A stretch of DNA of 64,000 nucleotides from Cavia porcellus (taxonomy: Eukaryota; Chordata; Mammalia; Rodentia; Caviidae): the NCBI RefSeq assembly GCF_034190915.1, contig NW_026947708.1, forward strand, positions 1-64,000. Reading direction: 5' to 3'. The notes under the pieces were generated by a model. That model saw nothing but the letters and a program-made list of their open reading frames with translations. It had not been told where the DNA came from and did no database searches. Positions within the stretch are counted from its first letter, which is position 1, and every line of letters begins with the position of its first letter. Shown here one piece after another: positions 14,720 to 28,225 of the stretch. The position numbers and the translations under genes are program-made.

Positions 14720-16690
14720 ACCACCCCGCGATGTTATTCAGAAACCTATCCTACATTGCCACTGCATGTTCCCTGACCTCCCCATGCTGACCACCCCGCG
14801 GTGCTTTTCTCCATCCTACATTGCCACTCACTGCCTATCCTAATTCAGACTCTCCGATTCACACCACCCAGTGATGTTTTTCTCACTCCTAGTAGTGAAT
14901 GTAATGTAACACACACCCATACAATGCACACCACCCCGTGATGTTTTTCTCACTCCTACTAGTGAATGTAATGTAACACACACCCATACAATGCGCACCA
15001 CCCCGCGATGTTATTCAGAAACCTATCCTACATTGCCACTGCATGTTCCCTGACCTCCCCATGCTGACCACCCCGCGGTGCTTTTCTCCAACCTACATTG
15101 CCACTCACTGCCTATCCTAATTCAGACTCTCCGATTCACACCACCCAGTGATGTTTTTCTCACTCCTAGTAGTGAATCTAATGTAACACACACCCATACA
15201 ATGCGCACCACCCCGCGATGTTTTTCAGAAACCTATCCTACATTGCCACTGCATGTTCCCTGTCCTCCCCATGCTGACGACCCCGCGGTGCTTTTCTCCA
15301 TTCTACATTCCCACTCACTGCCTATCCTAATTCAGACACTCCGATTCACACCACGCCGTGATGTTTTTCTCACTCCTAGTAGTGAATGTAATGTAACACA
15401 CACCCATACAATGCACACCACCCCGTGATGTTTTTCTCAATCCTACTAGTGAATGTAATGTAACACACACCCATACAATGCGCACCACCCCGTGATGTTT
15501 TTCTCACTCCTACTACTGAATCTAATGTAACACACACGCATACAATGCGCACCACCCCGTGATGTTTTTCAGAAACCTATCCTACATTGCCACTGCATGT
15601 TCCCTGACCTCCCCATGCTGACCACCCCGCAGTGCTTTTCTCCATCCTACATTGCCACTCACTGCCTATCCTAATTCAGACCCTCCCATTCACACCACCC
15701 CGTGATGTTTTTCTCACTCCTAGTAGTGAATGTAATGTAACACACACCCATAAAATGCGCACCACCCCGTGATGTTTTTCTCACTCCTAGTAGTGAATGT
15801 AATGTAACACACACCCATACAATGCACACCACCCCGTGATGTATTTCTCACTCCTACTAGTGAATGTAATGTAACACACACCCATACAATGCGCACCACC
15901 CCGTGATGTTTTTCTCACTCCTACTAGTGAATGTAATGTAACACACACCCATACAATGCGCACCACCCCGTGTTGTTTTTCTCACTCCTACTAGTGAATG
16001 TAATGAAACACACACCCATACAATGCGCACCACCCCGTGATGTTTTTCTCACTCCTATTAGTGAATGTAATGTAACACACCCATACAATGCGCACCACAC
16101 CGTGATGTTTTTCTCACTCCTACTAGTGAATCTAATGTAACACACACCCATACAATGCACACCACCCCGTGATGTTTTTCTCACTCGTACTAGTGAATGT
16201 AATGTAACACACACCCATACAATGCGCACCACCCCGTGATGTTTTTCTCACTCCTACTAGTGAATGTAATGTAACACACACCCATACATTGCGCACCACC
16301 CCATGATGTTTTTCTCACTCCTACTAGTGAATGTAATGTAACACACACCCATACAATGCGCACCGCCCCGTGATATTTTTCTCACTGCTACTAGTGAATG
16401 TAATGTAACACACACCCATAAAATGCGCACTACCCCTTGATGTTTTTCTCACTCCTACTAGTGAATGTAATGTAACACACACCCATACAATGCGCACAAT
16501 CCTGTGATGTTTTTCAGAAACTTATCCTACATTGCCACTGCATGTTCCCTGACCTCCCCAAGCTGACCACCCCCCGGTGCTTTTCTCCATCCTACATTGC
16601 CACTCACTGCCTATCCTAATTCAGACCCTCCAATTCACACCACCCCGTGATGTTTTTCTCACTCCTACTAGTGAATGTCATGTAACACAC
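14641..16690 (+). repeat. 2,397-bp internal duplication, right arm (incomplete)
   Basis: It follows the left arm at an offset of 2,397 bp until the M monomer that begins at 16639. That monomer starts like the one at 14242 (gaatgtcatg) but ends in gcac instead of gtgc, so the switch lies between about 16680 and 16702. Confidence 0.85.
14720..16638 (+). repeat. 1,919-bp module, copy 3
   Basis: It lies 2,397 bp after copy 2, the product of an internal tandem duplication. Private changes include ctgacgacc near 15275 and tattt for ttttt near 15842. Confidence 0.92.
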
Positions 16691-17508
16691 ACCCATACAA
16701 TGCACACCACCCGTGATGTTTTTCTCACTGCTACTAGTGAATGTAATGTAACACACACCCATACAATGCGCACTACCCCATGAGGTTTTTCTCACTCCTA
16801 CTAGTGAATGTAATGTAACACACACCCATACAATGCGCACCACCCCGTGTTGTTTTTCTCACTCCTACTAGGGAATGTAATGAAACACACACCCATACAA
16901 TGCGCACCACCCCGTGATGTTTTTCTCACTCCTATTAGTGAATGTAATGTAACACACACCCATACAATGCGCACCACCCCGTGATGTTTTTCTCACTCCT
17001 ACGAGTGAATGTAATGTAACACACACACATACAATGCGCACCACCCCGTGATGTTTTTCTCACTCCTACTAGTGAATGTAATGTAACACACACCCATACA
17101 ATGCGCACCACCCCGTGATGTTTTTCTCACTCCTACTAGTGAATGTAATGTAACACAGACCCATAGAATGTGCACCACACCGTGATGTTTTTCTCACTCC
17201 TACTAGTCAATGTAATGTAACACACACCCATACAATGCGCACCACCCCGTGATGTTTTTCTCACTCCTAATAGTGAATGTAATGTAACACACACCCATAC
17301 AATGCGCACCACCCCGTGATGTTTTTCTCACTCCTACTAGTGAATCTAATGTAACACACACCCATACAATGCGCACCACCGCGTGATGTTTTTCTCACTC
17401 CTACTAGTGAATGTAATGTAACACACACCCATACAATGTGCACCACCCCGTGATGTTTTTCTCACTCCTACTAGTGAATCTAATGTAACACACACCCATA
17501 CAATGCGC
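16639..17508 (+). repeat. Run of 13 M containing the switch to 9.5-kb-like sequence
   Basis: From about 16703 to 17430 the monomers match 9538-10265 at an offset of 7,165 bp, including the 1-bp deletion cacccgtg, the gaggttttt variant, tattag, tacgag and the accaccgcgtg monomer. Copies of this run lie at 24290-25159 and 32541-33411; the last has one extra C near 32967. Confidence 0.87.
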
Positions 17509-18205
17509 ACCACCCCGCAATGTTTTTCAGAAACCTATCCTACATTGCCACTGCATGTTCCCTGACCTCCCCATGCTGACCACCCCGCGGTGCTTTTCTC
17601 CATCCTACATTGCCACTCACTGCCTATCCTAATTCAGACACTCCAATTCACACCACCCCGTGATGTTTTTCTAACTACTAGTAGTGAATGTAATGTAACA
17701 CACACCCATACAATGCGCACCACCCCGTGATGTTTTTCTCACTCCTACTAGTGAATCTAATGTAACACACACGCATACAATGCGCACCACCCCGTGATGT
17801 TTTTCAGAAACCTATCCTACATTGCCACTGCATGTTCCCTGACCTCTCCATGCTGACCACCCCGCAGTGCTTTTCTCCATCCTACATTGCCACTCACTGC
17901 CTATCCTAATTCAGACCCTCCCATGCACACCACCCCGTGATGTTTTTCTCACTCCTAGTAGTGAATGTAATGTAACACACACCCATAAAATGCGCACCAA
18001 CGCGTGATGTTTTTCTCACTCCTAGTAGTGAATGTAATGTAACACACACCCATACAATGCACACCACCCCGTGATGTTTTTCAGAAACCTATCCTACATT
18101 GCCACTGCATGTTCCCTGACCTCCCCATGCTGATCACCCCGCGGTGCTTTTCTCCATTCTACATTGCCACTCACTGCCTATCCTAATTCAGACTCTCCGA
18201 TTCAC
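17509..18205 (+). repeat. 697-bp three-pair block, copy 1
   Basis: Pairs at 17509 (gcaatg), 17786 (cctctccatg, gcagtg) and 18063 (ctgatcacc) are each separated by two M. The first M after the opening pair carries ctaactactag. The block has no counterpart in the 5.1-kb HOR. Confidence 0.9.
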
Positions 18206-18607
18206 ACCACCCCGTTATGTTTTTCTCACTCCTAGTAGTGAATGTAATGTAACACACACCCATACAATGCACACCACCCCGTGATGTTTTTCTCACTCCT
18301 ACTAGTGAATGTAATGTAACACACACCCATACAATGCGCACCACCCCGTGATGTTTTTCTCACTCCTACTAGTGAATGTAATGTAACACACACCCATACA
18401 ATGCGCGCCACCCCGTGATGTTTTTCTCACTCCTACTAGTGAATGTAATGTAACACACACCCATACAATGCACACCACCCCGTGATGTTTTTCTCACTCC
18501 TACTAGTGAATGTAATGTAACACACACCCATACAATGCGCACCACCCCGTGATGTTTTTCTCACTCCTACTAGTGAATGTAATGTAACACACACCCATAC
18601 AATGCGC

Positions 18608-19027
18608 ACCACCCCGCGATGTTTTTCAGAAACCTATCCTACATTGCCACTGCATGTTCCCTGACCTCCCCATGCTGAACACCCCGCGGTGCTTTTCTCA
18701 ATCCTACATTGCCACTCACTGCCTATCCTAATTCAGACACTCCAATTCACACCACACCGTGATGTTTTTCTCACTCCTAGTAGTGAATGTAATGTAACAC
18801 ACACCCATACAATGCGCACCACCCCGTGATGTTTTTCTCACTCCTACTAGTGAATCTAATGTAACACACACTCATACAATGCGCACCACACCTTAATGTT
18901 TTTCAGAAACCTATCCTACATTGCCACTGCCTGTTCCCTGACCTCCCCATGCTGACCACACCGCAGTGCTTTTCTCCATCCTACATTGCCACTCACTGCC
19001 TATCCTAATTCAGACACTCCAATTCAC
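18608..19027 (+). repeat. 420-bp two-pair block, copy 1
   Basis: Pairs at 18608 (ctgaacacc) and 18885 (accttaatg, ctgcctgttccc, accacaccgcagtg) are separated by two M. Upstream are six M (18206-18607) that include gcgcgcc and gcacacc variants. Confidence 0.9.
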
Positions 19028-19973
19028 ACCACACCGTGATGTTTTTCTCACTCCTAGTAGTGAATGTAATGTAACACACACCCATACAATGCGCACCACC
19101 CCGTGATGTTTTTCTCACTCCTACTAGTGAATGTAATGTAACACACACCCATACAATGCGCACCACCCCGTGATGTTTTTCTCACTCCTACTAGTGAATG
19201 TAATGTAACACACAACCATACAATGCGCACCACCCCGTGATGTTTTTCTCACTCCTACTAGTGAATGTAATGTAACACACACCCATACAATGCGCACCAC
19301 CCCGTGATGTTTTTCTCACTCCTACTAGTGAATGTAATGTAACACACACCCATACAATGCGCACCACCCCGTGATGTTTTTCTCACTCCTACTAGTGAAT
19401 GTAATGTAACACACACCCATACAATGCGCACCACCCCGCGATGTTTTTGAGAAACCTATCCTACATTGCCACTGCATGTTCCCTGACCTCCCCATGCTGA
19501 CCACCCCGCGGTGCTTTTCTCCATCCTACATTGCCACTCACTGCCTATCCTAATTCAGACCCTCCGATTCACACCACCCCGTGATGTTTTTCTCACTCCT
19601 ACTAGTGAATGTAATGTAACACACACCCATACAATGCGCACCACCCCATGATGTTTTTCTCACTCCTACTGGTGAATGTAATGTAACACACAGCCATACA
19701 ATGCGCACCACCCCGTGATGTTTTTCTCACTCCTACTAGTGAATGTAATGTAACACACACCCATACAATGCGCACCACCCCGTGATGTTTTTCTCACTCC
19801 TACTAGTGAATGTAATGTAACACACACCCATACAATGCGCACCACCCCGTGATGTTTTCTCACTCCTATTAGTGAATGTAATGTAACACACACCCATGCA
19901 ATGCGCACCACCCCGTGATGTTTTTCTCACTCCTACTAGTGAATGTAATGTAACACACACCCATACAATGCGC

Positions 19974-21892
19974 ACCACACCGCGATGTTATTCAGAAACC
20001 TATCCTACATTGCCACTGCATGTTCCCTGACCTCCCCATGCTGACCACCCCGCGGTGCTTTTCTCCATCCTACATTGCCACTCACTGCCTATCCTAATTC
20101 AGACTCTCCGATTCACACCACCCAGTGATGTTTTTCTCACTCCTAGTAGTGAATGTAATGTAACACACACCCATACAATGCACACCACCCCGTGATGTTT
20201 TTCTCACTCCTACTAGTGAATGTAATGTAACACACACCCATACAATGCGCACCACCCCGCGATGTTATTCAGAAACCTATCCTACATTGCCACTGCATGT
20301 TCCCTGACCTCCCCATGCTGACCACCCCGCGGTGCTTTTCTCCAACCTACATTGCCACTCACTGCCTATCCTAATTCAGACTCTCCGATTCACACCACCC
20401 AGTGATGTTTTTCTCACTCCTAGTAGTGAATCTAATGTAACACACACCCATACAATGCGCACCACCCCGCGATGTTTTTCAGAAACCTATCCTACATTGC
20501 CACTGCATGTTCCCTGTCCTCCCCATGCTGACCACCCCGCGGTGCTTTTCTCCATTCTACATTCCCACTCACTGCCTATCCTAATTCAGACACTCCGATT
20601 CACACCACGCCGTGATGTTTTTCTCACTCCTAGTAGTGAATGTAATGTAACACACACCCATACAATGCAAACCACCCCGTGATGTTTTTCTCACTCCTAC
20701 TAGTGAATGTAATGTAACACACACCCATACAATGCGCACCACCCCGTGATGTTTTTCTCACTCCTACTACTGAATCTAATGTAACACACACGCATACAAT
20801 GCGCACCACCCCGTGATGTTTTTCAGAAACCTATCCTACATTGCCACTGCATGTTCCCTGACCTCCCAATGCTGACCACCCCGCAGTGCTTTTCTCCATC
20901 CTACATTGCCACTCACTGCCTATCCTAATTCAGACCCTCCCATTCACACCACCCCGTGATGTTTTTCTCACTCCTAGTAGTGAATGTAATGTAACACACA
21001 CCCATAAAATGCGCACCACCCCGTGATGTTTTTCTCACTCCTAGTAGTGAATGTAATGTAACACACACCCATACAATGCACACCACCCCGTGATGTTTTT
21101 CTCACTCCTACTAGTGAATGTAATGTAACACACACCCATACAATGCGCACCACCCCGTGATGTTTTTCTCACTCCTACTAGTGAATGTAATGTAACACAC
21201 ACCCATACAATGCGCACCACCCCGTGTTGTTTTTCTCACTCCTACTAGTGAATGTAATGAAACACACACCCATACAATGCGCACCACCCCGTGATGTTTT
21301 TCTCACTCCTATTAGTGAATGTAATGTAACACACCCATACAATGCGCACCACACCGTGATGTTTTTCTCACTCCTACTAGTGAATCTAATGTAACACACA
21401 CCCATACAATGCGCACCACCCCGTGATGTTTTTCTCACTCGTACTAGTGAATGTAATGTAACACACACCCATACAATGCGCACCACCCCGTGATGTTTTT
21501 CTCACTCCTACTAGTGAATGTAATGTAACACACACCCATACATTGCGCACCACCCCATGATGTTTTTCTCACTCCTACTAGTGAATGTAATGTAACACAC
21601 ACCCATACAATGCGCACCGCCCCGTGATATTTTTCTCACTGCTACTAGTGAATGTAATGTAACACACACCCATAAAATGCGCACTACCCCTTGATGTTTT
21701 TCTCACTCCTACTAGTGAATGTAATGTAACACACACCCATACAATGCGCACAATCCTGTGATGTTTTTCAGAAACTTATCCTACATTGCCACTGCATGTT
21801 CCCTGACCTCCCCAAGCTGACCACCCCCCGGTGCTTTTCTCCATCCTACATAGCCACTCACTGCCTATCCTAATTCAGACCCTCCAATTCAC
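19974..21892 (+). repeat. 1,919-bp module, copy 4
   Basis: It lies 7,651 bp after copy 2 and opens the second large HOR unit. It carries atagccact in the B half near 21850, shared with copy 6 at 30102 but not with copies 1-3. Confidence 0.92.
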
Positions 21893-22370
21893 ACCACCCC
21901 GTGATGTTTTTCTCACTCCTACTAGTGAATGTCATGTAACACACACCCATACAATGTGCACCACCCCGTGATGTTTTTCTCACTCCTACTAGTGAATGTA
22001 ATGTAACACACACCCATACAATGCGCACCACCTCGTGGTGTTTTTCAGAAACCTATCCAACATTGCCACTGAATGTTCCCTGACCTCCCCATGCTGACAA
22101 CCCCTCAGTGCTTTTCTCCATCCTACATTGGCACTCACTGCCTATCCTAATTCAGACCCTCCCATTCGCACCACCCCGTGATGTTTTTCTCACTCCTAGT
22201 AGTGAATGTAATGTAACACACACCTATAAAATGCGCACCAATGCGTGATGTTTTTCTCACTCCTAGTAGTGAATGTAATGTAACACACACCCATGCAATG
22301 CGCACCACCCCGTGATGTTTTTCTCACTCCTACTAGTGAATGTAATGTAACACACACCCATACAATGCGC

Positions 22371-24289
22371 ACCACCCCGCGATGTTATTCAGAAACCTAT
22401 CCTACATTGCCACTGCATGTTCCCTGACCTCCCCATGCTGACCACCCCGCGGTGCTTTTCTCCATCCTACATTGCCACTCACTGCCTATCCTAATTCAGA
22501 CTCTCCGATTCACACCACCCAGTGATGTTTTTCTCACTCCTAGTAGTGAATGTAATGTAACACACACCCATACAATGCACACCACCCCGTGATGTTTTTC
22601 TCACTCCTACTAGTGAATGTAATGTAACACACACCCATACAATGCGCACCACCCCGCGATGTTATTCAGAAACCTATCCTACATTGCCACTGCATGTTCC
22701 CTGACCTCCCCATGCTGACCACCCCGCGGTGCTTTTCTCCAACCTACATTGCCACTCACTGCCTATCCTAATTCAGACTCTCCGATTCACACCACCCAGT
22801 GATGTTTTTCTCACTCCTAGTAGTGAATCTAATGTAACACACACCCATACAATGCGCACCACCCCGCGATGTTTTTCAGAAACCTATCCTACATTGCCAC
22901 TGCATGTTCCCTGTCCTCCCCATGCTGACCACCCCGCGGTGCTTTTCTCCATTCTACATTCCCACTCACTGCCTATCCTAATTCAGACACTCCGATTCAC
23001 ACCACGCCGTGATGTTTTTCTCACTCCTAGTAGTGAATGTAATGTAACACACACCCATACAATGCACACCACCCCGTGATGTTTTTCTCAATCCTACTAG
23101 TGAATGTAATGTAACACACACCCATACAATGCGCACCACCCCGTGATGTTTTTCTCACTCCTACTACTGAATCTAATGTAACACACACGCATACAATGCG
23201 CACCACCCCGTGATGTTTTTCAGAAACCTATCCTACATTGCCACTGCATGTTCCCTGACCTCCCCATGCTGACCACCCCGCAGTGCTTTTCTCCATCCTA
23301 CATTGCCACTCACTGCCTATCCTAATTCAGACCCTCCCATTCACACCACCCCGTGATGTTTTTCTCACTCCTAGTAGTGAATGTAATGTAACACACACCC
23401 ATAAAATGCGCACCACCCCGTGATGTTTTTCTCACTCCTAGTAGTGAATGTAATGTAACACACACCCATACAATGCACACCACCCCGTGATGTTTTTCTC
23501 ACTCCTACTAGTGAATGTAATGTAACACACACCCATACAATGCGCACCACCCCGTGATGTTTTTCTCACTCCTACTAGTGAATGTAATGTAACACACACC
23601 CATACAATGCGCACCACCCCGTGTTGTTTTTCTCACTCCTACTAGTGAATGTAATGAAACACACACCCATACAATGCGCACCACCCCGTGATGTTTTTCT
23701 CACTCCTATTAGTGAATGTAATGTAACACACCCATACAATGCGCACCACACCGTGATGTTTTTCTCACTCCTACTAGTGAATCTAATGTAACACACACCC
23801 ATACAATGCACACCACCCCATGATGTTTTTCTCACTCGTACTAGTGAATGTAATGTAACACACACCCATACAATGCGCACCACCCCGTGATGTTTTTCTC
23901 ACTCCTACTAGTGAATGTAATGTAACACACACCCATACATTGCGCACCACCCCATGATGTTTTTCTCACTCCTACTAGTGAATGTAATGTAACACACACC
24001 CATACAATGCGCACCGCCCCGTGATATTTTTCTCACTGCTACTAGTGAATGTAATGTAACACACACCCATAAAATGCGCACTACCCCTTGATGTTTTTCT
24101 CACTCCTACTAGTGAATGTAATGTAACACACACCCATACAATGCGCACAATCCTGTGATGTTTTTCAGAAACTTATCCTACATTGCCACTGCATGTTCCC
24201 TGACCTCCCCAAGCTGACCACCCCCCGGTGCTTTTCTCCATCCTACATTGCCACTCACTGCCTATCCTAATTCAGACCCTCCAATTCAC
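22371..24289 (+). repeat. 1,919-bp module, copy 5
   Basis: It lies 7,651 bp after copy 3. It shares ctcaatcc (near 23090) with copy 3 and copy 7, confirming that odd and even positions within the large HOR form separate lineages. Confidence 0.92.
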
Positions 24290-25159
24290 ACCACCCCGTG
24301 ATGTTTTTCTCACTCCTACTAGTGAATGTCATGTAACACACACCCATACAATGCACACCACCCGTGATGTTTTTCTCACTGCTACTAGTGAATGTAATGT
24401 AACACACACCCATACAATGCGCACTACCCCGTGAGGTTTTTCTCACTCCTACTAGTGAATGTAATGTAACACACACCCATACAATGCGCACCACCCCGTG
24501 TTGTTTTTCTCACTCCTACTAGGGAATGTAATGAAACACACACCCATACAATGCGCACCACCCCGTGATGTTTTTCTCACTCCTATTAGTGAATGTAATG
24601 TAACACACACCCATACAATGCGCACCACCCCGTGATGTTTTTCTCACTCCTACGAGTGAATGTAATGTAACACACACACATACAATGCGCACCACCCCGT
24701 GATGTTTTTCTCACTCCTACTAGTGAATGTAATGTAACACACACCCATACAATGCGCACCACCCCGTGATGTTTTTCTCACTCCTACTAGTGAATGTAAT
24801 GTAACACAGACCCATAGAATGTGCACCACACCGTGATGTTTTTCTCACTCCTACTAGTCAATGTAATGTAACACACACCCATACAATGCGCACCACCCCG
24901 TGATGTTTTTCTCACTCCTAATAGTGAATGTAATGTAACACACACCCATACAATGCGCACCACCCCGTGATGTTTTTCTCACTCCTACTAGTGAATCTAA
25001 TGTAACACACACCCATACAATGCGCACCACCGCGTGATGTTTTTCTCACTCCTACTAGTGAATGTAATGTAACACACACCCATACAATGTGCACCACCCC
25101 GTGATGTTTTTCTCACTCCTACTAGTGAATCTAATGTAACACACACAAATACAATGCGC

Positions 25160-25856
25160 ACCACCCCGCAATGTTTTTCAGAAACCTATCCTACATTGCC
25201 ACTGCATGTTCCCTGACCTCCCCATGCTGACCACCCCGCGGTGCTTTTCTCCATCCTACATTGCCACTCACTGCCTATCCTAATTCAGACACTCCAATTC
25301 ACACCACCCCGTGATGTTTTTCTAACTACTAGTAGTGAATGTAATGTAACACACACCCATACAATGCGCACCACCCCGTGATGTTTTTCTCACTCCTACT
25401 AGTGAATCTAATGTAACACACACGCATACAATGCGCACCACCCCGTGATGTTTTTCAGAAACCTATCCTACATTGCCACTGCATGTTCCCTGACCTCTCC
25501 ATGCTGACCACCCCGCAGTGCTTTTCTCCATCCTACATTGCCACTCACTGCCTATCCTAATTCAGACCCTCCCATGCACACCACCCCGTGATGTTTTTCT
25601 CACTCCTAGTAGTGAATGTAATGTAACACACACCCATAAAATGCGCACCAACGCGTGATGTTTTTCTCACTCCTAGTAGTGAATGTAATGTAACACACAC
25701 CCATACAATGCACACCACCCCGTGATGTTTTTCAGAAACCTATCCTACATTGCCACTGCATGTTCCCTGACCTCCCCATGCTGATCACCCCGCGGTGCTT
25801 TTCTCCATTCTACATTGCCACTCACTGCCTATCCTAATTCAGACTCTCCGATTCAC
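25160..25856 (+). repeat. 697-bp three-pair block, copy 2
   Basis: It lies 7,651 bp after copy 1. The monomer before it reads acacaaatac, shared with copy 3 but not copy 1. Confidence 0.9.
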
Positions 25857-26057
25857 ACCACCCCGTGATGTTTTTCTCACTCCTAGTAGTGAATGTAATG
25901 TAACACACACCCATACAATGCACACCACCCCGTGATGTTTTTCTCACTCCTACTAGTGAATGTAATGTAACACACATCCATACAATGCGCACCACCCCGT
26001 GATGTTTTTCTCACTCCTACTAGTGAATGTAATGTAACACACACCCATACAATGCGC

Positions 26058-26477
26058 ACCACCCCGCGATGTTTTTCAGAAACCTATCCTACATTGCCAC
26101 TGCATGTTCCCTGACCTCCCCATGCTGAACACCCCGCGGTGCTTTTCTCAATCCTACATTGCCACTCACTGCCTATCCTAATTCAGACACTCCAATTCAC
26201 ACCACACCGTGATGTTTTTCTCACTCCTAGTAGTGAATGTAATGTAACACACACCCATACAATGCGCACCACCCCGTGATGTTTTTCTCACTCCTACTAG
26301 TGAATCTAATGTAACACACACTCATACAATGCGCACCACACCTTAATGTTTTTCAGAAACCTATCCTACATTGCCACTGCCTGTTCCCTGACCTCCCCAT
26401 GCTGACCACACCGCAGTGCTTTTCTCCATCCTACATTGCCACTCACTGCCTATCCTAATTCAGACCCTCCCATTCAC
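26058..26477 (+). repeat. 420-bp two-pair block, copy 2
   Basis: It has the same pair classes as copy 1, but only three M (25857-26057) separate it from the 697-bp block. The gcgcgcc monomer and two others present in copies 1 and 3 are missing. Confidence 0.9.
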
Positions 26478-28225
26478 ACCACCCCGTGATGTTTTTCTCA
26501 CTCCTAGTAGTGAATGTAATGTAACAAACACCCAGAAAATGCGCACCAACGCGTGATGTTTTTCTCACTCCTAGTAGTGAATGTAATGTAACACACACCC
26601 ATACAATGCACACCACCCCGTGATGTTTTTCTCACTCCTACTAGTGAATGTAATGTAACACACACCCATACAATGCGCACCACCCCGTGATGTTTTTCTC
26701 ACTCCTACTAGTGAATGTAATGTAACACACACCCATACAATGCGCACCACCCCTTGATGTTTTTCTCACTCCTACTAGTGAATGTAATGTAACACACACA
26801 CATACAATGCGCACCACCCCGTGATGTTTTTCTCACTCCTACTAGTGAATTTAATGTAACACACACCCATACAATGCGCACCACCCCGTGATGTTTTTCT
26901 CACTCCTACTAGTGAATCTAGTGTAACACACACCCATACAATGCGCACCACCCCGTGATGTTTTTCTCACTCCTACTAGTGAATGTAATGTAACACACAC
27001 CCATACAATGCGCACCACCCCGTGATGTATTTCTCACTCCTACTAGTGAATGTAATGTAACACACACCCATACATTGCGCACCACCCCGTGATGTTTTTC
27101 TCACTCCTACTAGTGAATGTAATGTAACACACACCCATACAATGCGCACCACCCCGTGATGTTTTTCTCACTGCTACTAGTGAATGTAATGTAACACACA
27201 CCCATACATGCGCAGTACCCCGTGATGTTTTTCTCACTCCTACTAGTGAATGTAATGTAACACACACCCATACAATGCGCACCACCCCGTGATGATTTTC
27301 AGAAACTTATCCTACATTGCCACTGCATGTTCCCTGACCTCCCCAAGCTGACCACCCCGCGGTGCTTTTCTCCATCCTACATTGCCACTCACTGCCTATC
27401 CTAATTCAGACCCTCCAATTCACACCACCCGTGATGTTTTTCTCACTCCTAGTAGTGAATGTAATGTAACACATACCCATACAATGCGCACCACCCCGTG
27501 ATGTTTTTGTCACTCCTACTAGTGAATGTCATGTAACACACACCCATACAATGTGCACCACCCCGTGATGTTTTTCTCACTCCTACTAGTGAATGTAATG
27601 TAACACACACCCATACAATGCGCGCCACCCCATGATGTTTTTCTCACTCCTACTAGTGAATGTAATGTAACACACAGCCATACAATGCGCACCACCCCTT
27701 GATGTTTTTCTCACTCCTACTAGTGAATGTAATGTAACACACACCCATACATTGCGCACCACCCCATGATGTTTTTCTCACTCCTACTAGTGAATGTAAT
27801 GTAACACACACCCATACAATGCGCACCACCCCGTGATGTTTTTCTCACTCCTACTAGTGAATGTAATGTAACACACACCCATACAATGCGCACCACCCCG
27901 TGATGTTTTTCTCACTCCTACTAGTGAATGTAATGTAACACACACCCATACAATGCGCACCACCCCGTGATGTTTTTCTCACTCCTACTAGTGAATCTAA
28001 TGTAACACACACCCATACAATGCGCACCACCCCGTGATGTTTTTCTCACTCCTACTAGTGAATGTAATGTAACACACACCCATACAATGCGCACCACCCC
28101 GTGATGTTTTCTCACTCCTATTAGTGAATGTAATGTAACACACACCCATGCAATGCGCACCACCCCGTGATGTTTTTCTCACTCCTACTAGTGAATGTAA
28201 TGTAACACACACCCATACAATGCGC

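Larger units (their letters stand above)
12323..19973 (+). repeat. Large HOR, copy 1 (7,651 bp)
   Basis: It holds 17 pairs and 78 M; 78 x 67 + 17 x 143 - 6 gives 7,651. The order is module, 478-bp linker, module, 13 M, 697-bp block, 6 M, 420-bp block, and a tail of 6 M, one gtttttgag pair (19430) and 6 M. The tail matches 11377-12322 at the same 7,651-bp offset, so it derives from the 5.1-kb HOR. Confidence 0.91.
19974..28225 (+). repeat. Large HOR, copy 2 (8,252 bp)
   Basis: It holds 17 pairs and 87 M; 87 x 67 + 17 x 143 - 8 gives 8,252. It matches copy 1 at 7,651 bp up to about 25.97 kb. It then lacks three M, and its tail is different: 12 M (26478-27280), a gatgattttc pair at 27281 and 12 M (27424-28225). 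A missing A near 27208 is private. Confidence 0.91.
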
